Source: Cladocopium goreaui (lineage: Eukaryota > Sar > Dinophyceae > Suessiales > Symbiodiniaceae). Taken from it: a DNA stretch of 64,000 bases. The position numbers were made by a program, and so were the translations under genes. A model generated the notes under the pieces. The model was given only the letters and a program-made list of their open reading frames with translations, was not told the DNA's origin and searched no databases. Shown piece by piece: positions 22,301-35,904 of the stretch; positions within the stretch are counted from its first letter, which is position 1; every line of letters begins with the position of its first letter. The stretch spans positions 211,451 through 275,450 of the forward strand of contig CAMXCT020000274.1 in NCBI GenBank assembly GCA_947184155.2. Reading direction: 5' to 3'.

Positions 22301-25300
22301 TAATAAGATTTCCAATGCATTATTCTCATTATTCCAGATCATAGGAGGAAACCACCAGTTACACTGTTTGGTGGTATAACTACACCTCTGAAAAATCATG
22401 GAGTTCGTCAGTTGGGAAGGATTATCCCATATATATATATGATAGATGTAATAAGATATTTTCCATGATTGTATCAACTCTGAGATCAAATGCATAGATG
22501 TAGAAATAGGATGTCCATATAATATTACACATATAATAATATGATACATACATATATATATATATGTATAGTTATATATATATATGTATATAGGAAACCA
22601 AACAAAACATGTGGGCGACCTGGAATATCCTGGAATCGTCTTGGTTTCCCAAATCTGGGAAGAGCAACATTGGATCCAAACAACATCGAGCAGTGCACTG
22701 ATAAAAGCGCTGTGAAAACATCATGACGCTGCCATTTGCAGTGCGTTGAATCACCCCGATGAGTTCGATAAGTTATCTCGATCAGCCACTAAAACATGGG
22801 AATTTCTGCCAAGATATTGATCTTGGACTCCCCCATGACTCCTCCCGAGCTTTTCAGCCGTTTTCTAGAGTATAGGATTCTTGATAGGGTCTGATAGAAC
22901 AACATATGAAAACATCGTCCCCATCGCAGTTTTATATTGAAATTTGATGTCAACAAATCGCTGTCAAGACCTGTCGTTCTCTGGATTTCTTGACATTTCC
23001 TCAGGTCAGGGCGAAGCCAGGGTAGTAGACGCCCAAGTAGGTGTATGGCAACTCCTTATGGGCCGAAATCAGCCGAAACATCACCCCATGGCGGGGTGAA
23101 CTGCCAACATTGCCTCCAAACTTGACGTGGAACCCATATATATATAATATATATATACACATATAGGTATATTTTTTAAATATGTGTGAGTATATATATA
23201 TATATACATATTGATTTATGGTATTCTTTGGCCATCATTTATGGTATTCTTTGGCCATACCACATGAATATTCATGAATATTCCAAACCCAGTGTTTAGG
23301 GCTTCATTGTCAAACTTAGGGGTGTTTTTCCCTATGTTGCTTAAAGCCCTGGTGCCTTGCCGTGTTTAACCCAGCTCCCCCAGAGCTGCCTGTCCTGAAT
23401 CTCAGTAGTGCAGGCTTTGGATGGCTCGTGAACCCATTGAAACCCTTCAGGCCTTGGTTTCCCCAGCAACGGCACAAGCGCCGCACAAACGATCAGATCT
23501 TCATTGAGACCATGGTTGTTGAGGTCGCATCCTCCATTTTCCTCATTTGAAGGGTAATTACACGTCCATATATATGTCCTAATATATATATATATATTCA
23601 TATATATATATATAATATATGAATGGGTTTGAATCTGATCTACAAAACTATTCAATATTCAAAAAGCACAGACTCACAAAAATGCCTGTGGCAAAGCACC
23701 GGGATTGCTGCCATCATGGACTTGTTGCAGTATGACCAGCTTGATAGCACCAGAAATCCTGGAAACTCGTGCTCCAAATGGCCATTTCATTGGTCATATG
23801 ATGATAACCTCTGGAAATTGTGGGGGTGTTACTATGTTAATCTATGTTACCCTAAATTTTCAGACAAACCCATATCAAATGTTCCACAGATCACAAGAAA
23901 CTTGATCATGTCGAACAAGATTCTTCAACACCCTTCAACCACATGGGTATGGGTCAAAATTAGGTACCCCAATACTTGGATGGTTAATGCTAAACTAGAC
24001 TAACATCTGTGGTCCCCTAGGTCTTCCATTTTGACCCACATCCACATCATGGGATTCCATCAGCTACAATCGCCTTGGCTGGGAACAGCCATCGTCGCTC
24101 AAGTTGGTGGATTGGGGGATGGATCGTCATCATGTCAAATGGTATAAATGGGGATGGGTCAAAACCCTGGTACCGTGCGGTGAACCCCAAGTCATAGCTG
24201 GGATTTATGGATGTGAATAACCCACTAAAAATTAGTATCTATAGGTATTGACCCATAGCCAAATGAGTATAAATGAGGTCTCTATAATTCACCCAATTCA
24301 CCCACACTGTACCTCACAGGAAAAACACCAGAGATTTCTCCAGAGATTTCTCTCCCCCCCCAAAAAAACACCAGCAACGCTGCTCTAGACTCCCGACGCC
24401 ACGGCGTGGAGCTCACCGTTTTGCGCGATGGTGTTGAAGGGCCGGAGGCCTGAAAGACGCTGGGTTGAAAAAAAGGTTGGGAAAGCAGTGGGAGGTTCTT
24501 CAAAATGGGGAACGTCCAAAAATGAGCGATCTAAACCAATGGTACTTAGAAAAACTTCTGCTGGTACTAATTCTGCATATGATGTAAATCTTTTTTGGTT
24601 CACTTTGTCACTTTTGTTTATATCATGTTATATTCCTCAAAAACTGAGAGTTTGAATCCCAACCGTTGGTCATATTCCCAAATCTTTAGATTGTGGGTAA
24701 ACCAGAATGATTGTTCACACATCATCCATGCACACATGTTAAATGAATCCCAATTTTCCTCGTCGAATCGCTCTTTAAATCCCAATTTTGGTTGATTAAA
24801 ACTCCTTTTCTTCAAAACGGAACCATTGATATTAATTTGATATTAAAGTTACTAACAATTACCATCTAACCATTGGTTTGTATTACCCTCTGGTAAATAA
24901 ACAGTTCGACCCTGAAATTCACCTATTTTTAATGGAAACTCGTCTTCCAACCCCGATGACCAGGGTCTAATTGGTTGATCTCTAAGCACCAGCTGCGGCA
25001 GCTGCGGCAGCTGTGCTCCCGGACGGAACTTCAGAGGATTTTGGGTTCGCACCTCACCTGCCAACCTCAGAATGATGGGATTTGGCGATTTGGAGGTCTG
25101 AAAAAACAGGGAATTGGATATACTTGTGCATATACATGGGATATCATGGAATATATCATGGAATATCATGGGATATAATGGGATATACTTGTACAATTGG
25201 ATATACTATGTATATAAATCCATATTGTATAATGTGATATAATATGATATACCCTCTGGTAAACTAACATAGCTATTGAAAATGGCCATAGAAATAGTGG

Positions 25301-28300
25301 ATTTTCCCATTAAAAATGTTGATTTTCCATAGCTATGTTAATTTACCAGAGGGTAATATGATATCATGGAACCATATGGAATCTACCGGTACCTGGTCAT
25401 GCTATGGGACATCGGGGACCAATGGATCACGATGTGGTCGCTTCTGGAAATTACCATGTCGATTTTCCCAGGATGTCATTGGGATATTTTTTGATCATTT
25501 TAATGATCATTAATGATCATTAATGGGATATTATGGGATTATATTATGTCATTATATCATGGGATATTTGATCATTGGGAAATTTTAATGATCATTCATG
25601 GAAAATATATGATATAATGTCATATGGATATTATAATAATCATTTTCATGATCAATATATGATTATATGATATAATGATCTTTTTCATGATCATTCATTT
25701 TTGAACACACACATAAACAGATCCAAGGAATCCAAGTTCCAAGTGGTCAGATCACCACCAATAAGTAATTTCACTCAGAAAGTTGAGGACTGACCATCGT
25801 GAAAATACATCCCACTATTAAATATTCTCAACCATCATTCCAGTGCAGTGAGGTCGTTATAATTTATCCAGATTGATAGGTGATAATGAGTGCCGTGGCC
25901 GAGTATATCGAGTATGGTCTGCCGATGCCGATGTTCCTTAGCCCACGGGATTAAGATATGTCGAGGACTTAAAGACATATTAGTATATTTATAATTATAC
26001 ACATAATATCTATCTATCTATTTATCTATCTGTCTGTCTATCTATCTATCTATCTGTCTATCTATATGTATCATAGATTTATTTACATCTCTACAGTTCT
26101 AAAGTACAGTCCCTACGATTCCTGGGATGATGCTCCAAGATGCTCCCATTCAGTGGTAATTCCATGGGCTACACGTCAGCTCGGCCAAGGCACGTTCGAT
26201 CACGTGCCGTGGTAATCGGTTCCACACCTGGAGAACAAAGATTTTGTGGAGACATGGGACATGGGTGGGGGATTAAACGTGACTTACCCTCTGGTTATGT
26301 CAAAATAGCTATTGAAAATGACCATAGAAATAGTGGATTTTCCCATTAAAAATTAGGTGATTTTCAATAGCTATGTTAAATTACCAGAGGGTAACCAACA
26401 AACATTCTCATTCTATCTGATTTCTGTATATGGGATACATGGAAAATAAGGTGGAACACCCAATGCCAAAAATCATAACATGAATCAAACAAGAAACAAT
26501 AATAAACGGGGATGGTGTATTATTGGGTTTACCACAAGATACAAAAATCCAAGGCTTGTATACCTCTTGTATCTGTCACTCACAATCATCCTCCCACATT
26601 GAGTGCGGGAAATATGGACTTTGGAATCGCCACACACACACATTTTTTGAAGATCATTCATATGATATGAATCATATATGACTTAAACATGAAGCACATG
26701 AATCGTATTAGCGAATCATGTGTAAATTTTAATCACAAGGATTTTGCATGGTTATATTCATTTATGTTCATTTGACAGAGAGTGGAGCTGGTTGTGGATG
26801 CTCTCCGACTCGTCATGGGCTCATCTTGCCCAATGATTTTTAATGGGCTCCTATGACTCTTGACTCCTACCCCCACTTATGGTGTTTTTTTTTCCAATGT
26901 CTAACTGGTATGAAGCCTTTCTTATATTTCTTGCATGAGTTAAACATGGTTGCAATGGATCAAAGATCCGTCTTGCACTGACAGGAAAATATGTCACACT
27001 CCTGGAAGAAAGTCATCCAATGTACCTTAGATCTTCGCAAACCGTTTACACTGATCAGTGAATTGGGTCATCATCCCAATTTCTCTTGGAAAAAAACATC
27101 AAGAATACCCTCTGGTAAACTAACATAGCTATTGAAAATCACCTAATTTTTAATGGGAAAATCCACTATTTCTATGGCCATTTTCAATAGCTATGTTAGT
27201 CATAACCAGAGGGTACCACCGACAGATACCATCCGGGGGGAGTTCCCAGCCGAGATGATTTCCGGAGGGTCATCCTTTTCCCAGCCATACTAAACGCCCC
27301 CAAATCATAAACACCTCAGGTAGTTTTTATTAGGGGGATATTTATTATTAGGGAACCCTAATTAGTAAATTTAAACCCTTAATTAAAGAAACTATTTGTT
27401 TCGATTTCAAAATCAATTAGATTTCCTTGTATAACGCAATTAAAATATCACCAAAAATTGGTTTTCGAAGCGGCCCCTGATGATAAATTAAAAACCCTAA
27501 TATAAAAAACTACAAATTTTCGGACGGACCCTAATAATAAACACCCCAGGGTTGACGAGTTTTATTATTAGGGGGCGAAACCCACAAATGGTAGTCTTAT
27601 TTTTACATTGTTTTCTAAAGGGGATCAATTAAAAGTCAAATTGACCAATCTGAAATTTTCCAAAATTGGAGATGGACCCTAGTTTTCATTATTTGGGGGA
27701 GGTTTAGTAATAGGGGGAAGGGATTATGCATTGCTTTCTTCAGTGTTCACTATCATTAACTATTAACCAAGAGTCAGGCAGGATTAGATACCCAACAATC
27801 GTTTTTTGGCATCCCTTGTGACTTGGTGCCCAGCTCGTCTGCGTGAAGGCCCAGAGCCTTTTTGTTGCCGGCGACAGCGCCACATCGGAGAGGAATAAAT
27901 ATGGAATACATATGGAATATAATTATGATTATAATAGTAAATATATTCCATATGATCAAGATCAGTAAAATGGAATATAATAATTATGGTCATGATCATC
28001 ATGATCATGATAATAAGAATACTCCATCACGTAGAATATAAAAATAATATGCAATAATACATACTCATACATACTAATAAGAACAACAATAATAAATAGC
28101 ATAAAATCATCTTCGTCTCAATCCTTGTCTATTGCACTTTAACATGCCATCCTCGAGTCGCGGGCTCTTCAATGGACGGAGGCAAAATCAGAATGGTCCG
28201 TCTTTTTGGACTCTTTTGGTTTCAAACTATGGCAAAGTGGGGGGAAAAACGTATGAAATAAACATTACCATTTTGGTGGTTTAACAGTTAAACATGTTCA

Positions 28301-31300
28301 TGAAGATAAAGTTGATGTTATTACCCCAATCAACATATTGTTCAGAGGGCGTGGCAAATTTTCATGTGATGATGGTCATGATGTGATGGTATGATGATGA
28401 TGATAATGATGATGATGATGATGATGATGATCATGACGATTGTAAGTGCGCCACCTCCTCTGAACAATATATTGATTGGGGTAAGAACATCAACTATATC
28501 TCCATGAGAGATCAACATTTACCACCCCCTATGAACAATATGTTGTTTGGGGTAGCAACATCAACTGTATCTTCATGAGGGAACAAAATTTACCACCCCC
28601 TATGAACAATATGTTGATTGGGGTAATAACATCAACTTTATCTTCATAAGGGATCAAAATTCGCCACCCCTTTGAACAATATGTTGATTGGGGTAATAAC
28701 ATCAACTTTATCTTCATGAGGGATCAAAATTCGCCACCCCCTATGAACAATATGTTGATTGGGGCAATAACATCAGCTTTATCTTCATAAGGGATCAAAA
28801 ATCGCCACCCCCTATGAACAATATGTTGATTGGGGCAGTAACTAATAACATCAACTTTATCTTCATAGCCACCTGAAGTCAGACGCGGCGCAACGTCAGT
28901 GTTGCAGCGATATTTCAACCATCTTAGTTGGTGGCTAAACCATGGGGGATCTTTAACAAAATGGCTGAACCGCAACTAACCCATCTCAGTTGGTAGTCGC
29001 TGGCCCAGCTCTTCCAGCCGTCGACATCTGCGATCCAGAAACGTCATACCCTCAATGGGCTCCGAGGCTTCTCCCGCAAGCTGAACGATCCAGCCTGGCA
29101 CGAGCTGCAAAGAAACCAATGGCCACATATTAATTAATGGTTGATAAGGGAATCCTTAATGGGATATTGATGATATATGGAGATATGTGTGTTTTTTTAA
29201 CTAATGATATGTGCAGGTTTAACCGTTTCACCAACAACAATAGCGATGTAAAGGGATGATTGGGATATATTGGGATAATGCTGGCATTAGTACCCTCTAA
29301 CCAAATATGGCTAGCTGGAAAATGATCCTGCACATGGCTAGATGATGTTCCCAGGGAACTAAACCTTCATTGACTTCAGGGATTTCCATTGCTATGCTTG
29401 ATGACACCGGAGGGTAGCATGGTTAAATGCTATAGATTGCTATATTGATTTATGATGCTCCACCTTCAGGGTGGAATGGATGGAATGGATGGAATGGATG
29501 GTTGATACTAGAAATGGTATGAAATTCCAAAATATGCGTTTTGTTTAGTCAGTTTTCGACGTTTGAGCCATGGCCACATGAAAAAAAAACAAGCGCATAG
29601 CATGGAGAGTTTCTGAAGATCAATCCTGAAGAAATTCCGTACCGCTGCCAGGTCAAACAATAAAATGCAATAAATTGAGCTTAGCGGCTTAGCACACTTA
29701 CGATGGTTTATCTCCCGGAAGGTTTGGTGGTAAGTTGACGACTCAATGACTGGATGCTGAAGCAATGGATGCCTGCGGCTAGCGGCTAGAGTCTCAAAAG
29801 TGTATCTCTTCAGAGCTGCCCCGGGTCACCCTGCCCCAAATCCACTGGTCATCATTGGTCAAGTGTGTGTCTTCAGATTCAACTTTAGTGACAAAAACAA
29901 TTCGCTGTCATCTTGTATAACCCCTGCAACAATCACTACTGAATACAACATGTTTCAACACAGTGACTTACATGTATTCAAACATTCAAATTGATATAAT
30001 GTTGGTTCCTGATTAGTGTGTGGCCCCCCCAAAACTATATCTGGACTCTCTTTAAAGTAGAAAGTCAAAAATTTTCTTCCCAAAAGAAAAACATATCCTC
30101 AATTAAGTAAGGATTTCAATTGGCTACAATTGAAATCTAATTACTATTGTTTTTTTTGCCGATGAAGTTGTGGTATTTGTAGTACTTGTAGTACTTGTAG
30201 TACTTGTAGTACTTGTAGTACTTAGTAGTACTGTAGTACTTGTAGTACTTGTAGTACTTGTAGTACTTGTAGTACTTGTAGTACTTGTAGTACTTGTAGT
30301 ACTTGTAGTACTTGTAGTACTGTAGTACTTGTAGTACTTGTAGTACTTGTAGTACTTGTAGTACTTGTAGTACTTGTAGTACTTGTAGTACTTGTAGTAC
30401 TTGTAGTACTTGTAGTACTTGTAGTACTTGTAGTACTTGTAGTACTTGTAGTACTTGTAGTTGTAGTACTTGTAGTACTTGTAGTACTGTAGTACTTGTA
30501 GTACTTGTAGTACTTGTAGTACTTGTAGTACTGTAGTACTTGTAGTACTTGTAGTACTTGTAGTACTTGTAGTACTTGTAGTACTTGTAGTACTTGTAGT
30601 ACTTGTAGTACTTGTAGTACTTGTAGTACATGTAGTACATGTAGTACATGTAGTACTTGTAGTACTTGTAGTACTTGTAGTGTAGTACTTGTAGTACTTG
30701 TAGTACTTGTAGTACTTGTAATACTCAGCTAAATCTCAAGAGACACTGAACCAGCTCATGCCCAGCTTGCTGCAATAGTGAACCCAGCAAACAAACCTAC
30801 TAAAGTGAAATGGAGCCTCTCCTGGTCCAGGGCCTTGGAAAATTGTGGAAATGCTGTTCTTTAATAAGGGTTTAATAAAGGATTGGTTCTTTTGGGAAAG
30901 GCTTGCAGTTTGAATTTGGCAATTTTGGAATGGCTTGCTTCCCTTCTGAACAAACCTACTAAAGTGAAATGGAGCCTCTCCTGCTCCACACCCTTGGAAA
31001 ATTGTGGAAACGCTGTTCTTTAATAAGGGTTTAATAAGGGATTGGTTCTTTTGGGAAAGGCTTGGAGTTTGAATTTGGCAATTTTGGAAAAGGCTTGCTT
31101 CCCTTCTGGGCTTCCAGGGGCTGCTCTGGCACAGCTTGCTGCAATAGTGAACCCAGCAAACAAACCTACTAAAGTGAAATGGAGCCTCTCCTGCTCCACA
31201 CCCTTGAAAAATTGTGGAAAAGCTGTTCTTTAATAAGGGTTTAATAAGGGATTGGTTCTTTTGGGAAAGGCTTGGAGTTTGAATTTGGCAATTTTGGAAA

Positions 31301-34300
31301 AGGCTTGCTTCCCTTCTGGGCTTCCAGGGGCTGCTCTGGCACAGCTTGCTGCAATAGTGAACCCAGCAAACAAACCTACTCAGATAGAGATGCATTTACA
31401 GCTCAGATAGAGAGATGAGCAAAAACTTGACTGAGCTACAGCGTTTTTGAGAAAAAAAATTGCCTCTCAGCAATTACAGTTTTTTTTTCAAAAAAAAGGG
31501 CTCTCCCGATTTTGTTTTGCCACAAAAGCGAACCCTCCAAACAATACATGAGTTTCAGAATAATTTGGAAAAATTGCCACAATAGCGACCCTAGCTACTA
31601 ATCAGGAGCTAACATTACATGAACGCGTGCTGGTAAGTTTAATGCAGTATAGACAATAGTTATATAAACTTGCCGAAAAAACGCGGGGACCATCTATGCA
31701 GCCTTCAAAATCTTCTCTCATTTCATTATGCTGGCTTTTCAATAGGGATTCAAAAACACACATGGATTATACATAATGCACCACGTATTGGGTAGCACAC
31801 CCTCCTATCATCAACCAACCATCGTTTATCAATGATATTCCCATCTTCTTGAAAGAAAAAAAACACGAAATTCCGAAATATGATGGTTAGGTCGCCATTA
31901 ACCCCATAAACACCTATAAATGATGGCTTCCAGCACCATTAAGGTGCTATATCCAGCACCATGGCTGTATCAACCAACATCCGGATAGATCGCAGCCACA
32001 AGCGGTGCCGAGGAGTACGGTTGAAGGTGGGCGTGACCATGGGGTTGGACTTGATCCTTGAAGGCGAACCAATGCTTCGCCATCAGCCAACCAAAATGGA
32101 ATGGAACCATCGGAGCACAATAAAAATAAGATAAAATACATTAAAATACTGTATATAATCATACTGAAGTAGAAAGAATGTGGATTTCTTCAAACATAGT
32201 CTCACTATGTGTCATTCTAGTCAGGATTGTTTTGTCTCTTTCATATTCTATCTGCTGCAGGACGACTATCTACATGTGTATGTATGTATATATATAATTA
32301 TATGTATACACGTACTTGTATATGTAAACACTAAACTATATTACATAAACAGTAATTCAGTAATAGTAAGCAATGACAGCAATGAACAACATACGCTGAC
32401 ACTGATCTGGTTGTTGATCCTTTCACAACTCTTGCCCAAGCATTGGACGTCAGATTTCTGATCCAAAGCAATTGGATGACAAGTATGGTCACCGTAAGGC
32501 CGTCATTCCGGGGTCCAATTCGACACTTCTTTGGATAATCTTCGAACATATATCCCTAATCGATCACCCAAAATTGATCCGTTTTCTGGCGAACGTGACA
32601 CGTAGTGACACGTAGCGATTCATCATGACTATCCCGTGATCATTTGCCCCTTCAATGGCCCTTATTACTTCCGGTAAATCCATAGAAACCTGTACATGTT
32701 GTACATGTTGTACGATATACAGTACGCATAATAGAGACAGGGGCACCGGGGCACCAACTCTTCTGGGCCCCAAACCCAATGCGGAAGATGTACAGCTCGT
32801 TTTGTTTCAACATCGCCCTTGGCAAATCGATGCCAAGTCCGGCTGAAAAAAAAAGTGCAGCTGAGCATTTTCCGTTGAATTCAAATGATTGATTTGAGGA
32901 AATCATGACAACATGTGACAAATGTGATGGTTTTTGCCCAACAATTCTCATTCCACCACTGAAAAAACTGGCAGTCATTGCCGAAGGAGAAAACAACACT
33001 TGGCGAAGACTGGAAAATTTCCTGCCTCCTTGGGCAGCCAATTGTGGTACAAGAATCATTTGGAGGCCTGAAATAGGGGTACCTCCAGTATCCATAGATG
33101 GGATTTTCCTTTACAGTATAATCAATTTCAAGGTACCTCCATTTCAGGAAACCCCCCATTTATCAATGAAAAACTCGACACTGGACAGTCTGATGAAGGG
33201 TCGATTAGCGATAGCTCCAGTTGGAAAATCCTTGGGATAATCCCCGATGACATGTGCTAAAATTTGTGTATATATATTATATACTATATATATACTATAT
33301 ATACTATATATACTATATATATATATGCTAAATGTTAAAATATGTTAAAATGTTCCATTGCCATGTTTGATTACGAGAGAGAACTGAGGCGACTTTTTCG
33401 CGGCGATCCCCTCAGTCACCCCACCCTGCTTGGAAGGTCAGGGTCAAATGTGCGCTGCGATCCACACCGCGACCTCGAGGCTACGTGAGAACTTCGCTTC
33501 TCATGTTGAATCTACCTAGATGGCAAAAAAAAGAAGAGAAGCTAAGCGGCGATTTCCACGAACTCTGCTTATAAATGGGTATGTCTGAAAATGGGGTATA
33601 CCCCCAATTATAGCCATTTAGTAGGGATAATGATCATTAACCATTGGGTGTAGGGGTACACTATTTTCAGACAAACCCAAATAATTTCTGGCGTGGAAGG
33701 CTTGTCTAAGAGCAGCGTCAGCCCAACAGTGGATCCGTATTCCTGAGGCCCCCAGCACTGCGAGATCAAGACGTTGGCTGGCCACACGGTAAACTCCTGG
33801 CGGATCCACAATGCCATCGGCTATTCTACCTAATTGAACAGGATAGACTGCAGTTAAAAATTCTAGCATATGGTAATACATGGTATATTTACTTACACTA
33901 TATTACCATGTGAGCACAAGTGAAAGTAATTGACAACCACTGGAATGCAATGGGATAGGACGGATAGGACTCGTGTCATGTGAAAACAATCTCTCAAACA
34001 TGATCAATCAACGAAACACTTGACTACAGCCAACTTAAAATAGAGTACTCACAATATCTCACAATGTTTTATGGCTTCCGTAGTTCCTACATGTTCCTAT
34101 ACATCAGCCAGTAATAATCTATCTTTCGATGGACAACAAAAAACATAAATTCCATGGGGTCGTAGCACCACGCTTTAACGCTCCGGTCTTGGTCACCCCT
34201 GAACCTGCATGTGGATATCGCGTTGAGGATCTCATTTCCCATTGTTGGAGAATAATTGTCCTTCTACCCCTCCAAATCATAGTAATGCGGGTAAAACAAT

Positions 34301-35872
34301 ACCATAAACCATCCCCCAAATTCACCATTTTTATAGGTGGTATGTTTACCATTTCCAAATGGGGTGGTTTATGACTGTTTTAAGCACATTACGTTTTTTT
34401 CCATCTCATTGTGGAGGTACTGCCTTTACCCCTATCTTTGTTCCAAAGATACTGGCAGTTTGCACCCTGTGTCCTCTGGGAAACGGACTTTGGGGCCAAA
34501 GGTCGCACTTTCGCTCACTTCCACGAAGGACAAACACTCCTGGCACGATGAATAAACCGTTGCTGTTGTCCCATGGAACTGTGGAGGTAAGTAGAAGGGT
34601 TTTTTCTCCTTTCCTTTGGATTTGCTTTTTTTGAAACAACTGTGTTTCTCTGGCTGCACATACCCAATATTAGCCAATATTCTATTCTTGGTCAGTTCCC
34701 AGCGTTGGTCTAAGGCCACCAATTTGTGAACATCCGTACCGCTGACGGGCTAGGTTACTAACCCAAATGCGTTTTTTTTTTTCTTGCATGCATTTTTGAA
34801 GCCGGAGCATTCTGAGGTCCACCACAGCCTGCTAATTTGCTATGGATTAAACTGCATCAAACTCAAAGATGTCAACATGTGCTATTCATAAAACTGAATG
34901 TTTCAATTTGCTATGAATTTGCTATGGAATCACACATAAATGTTCAACGTGTCCCAGTATGATGGCAACATCGCCTTAAAGCATCCACTCCCCCACTGTT
35001 CTGTTTAATAAACAATCAGCAATGCACAATTGAATCATACCGACCTGTATGTATCTGTCTATCTATCTGTCTATTAGTAATAGATAGATTAGAAATAGAT
35101 AGAAATAGATCGATTAGTAATAGATAGAGATATAGAGAGACAGCTAAGACAGACAGACAGGCAGACAAACAGACAAATAGATAGATGGATAGAGAGATCA
35201 AGTATCACTGATCTACAATCATCCAAAGATAAATGATCACATATTGACTCAAACTGATCGTTGATCTATCGATCTATGGCTTATTCGCAAATATCGCTGG
35301 TCCTCTTCGAATGTGAAGCCGTAAGGTGCTCGGACCAACATCTCCCCATCCACCGTTGCGTCTTGACCTTAGACCCAAACAACGCGGGAATAGATGTTTT
35401 CAAACCACCTGGGAAACCCAAGGAAAATGGCAAGTCCCCTATAAATGGCGTTTTAAAGCTGGAAAAAAAAACATCTACAAATGGTTCATGTTCCATCTCA
35501 ATGTTCATTTACTGAACAAGTTCAGCGGAGTGGAGCCTGTAAATCTCAACCAATCACGAAAACGAAGGCTATCGACCTGAGCAAACCCCATGCTGAGGAT
35601 ATTAAAATGATAGACATAACCGTGACAGCAACAACACAACTAGCACATACATACATACATACATTACATTACATTACATTACATTACATTACATTACATT
35701 ACATTACATTACATTACATTACATTACATACATTACATTACATACATTGCATTACATACATTGCATACATACATTGCATACATACATTGCATACATACAT
35801 TGCATACATACATACATACATACATACATACATACATACATACATACATACATACATACATACATACATACA

Positions 35873-35904
<32 letters not shown>

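Noticed and set aside
30137..30649. Long minus ORF of YYK and VLQ repeats
   Set aside because: It is only the stop-free translation of the 9-bp satellite.
30736..31395. 219-codon minus ORF
   Set aside because: Open frame through a tandem repeat, with no domain and no splice or start context; listed as a repeat instead.
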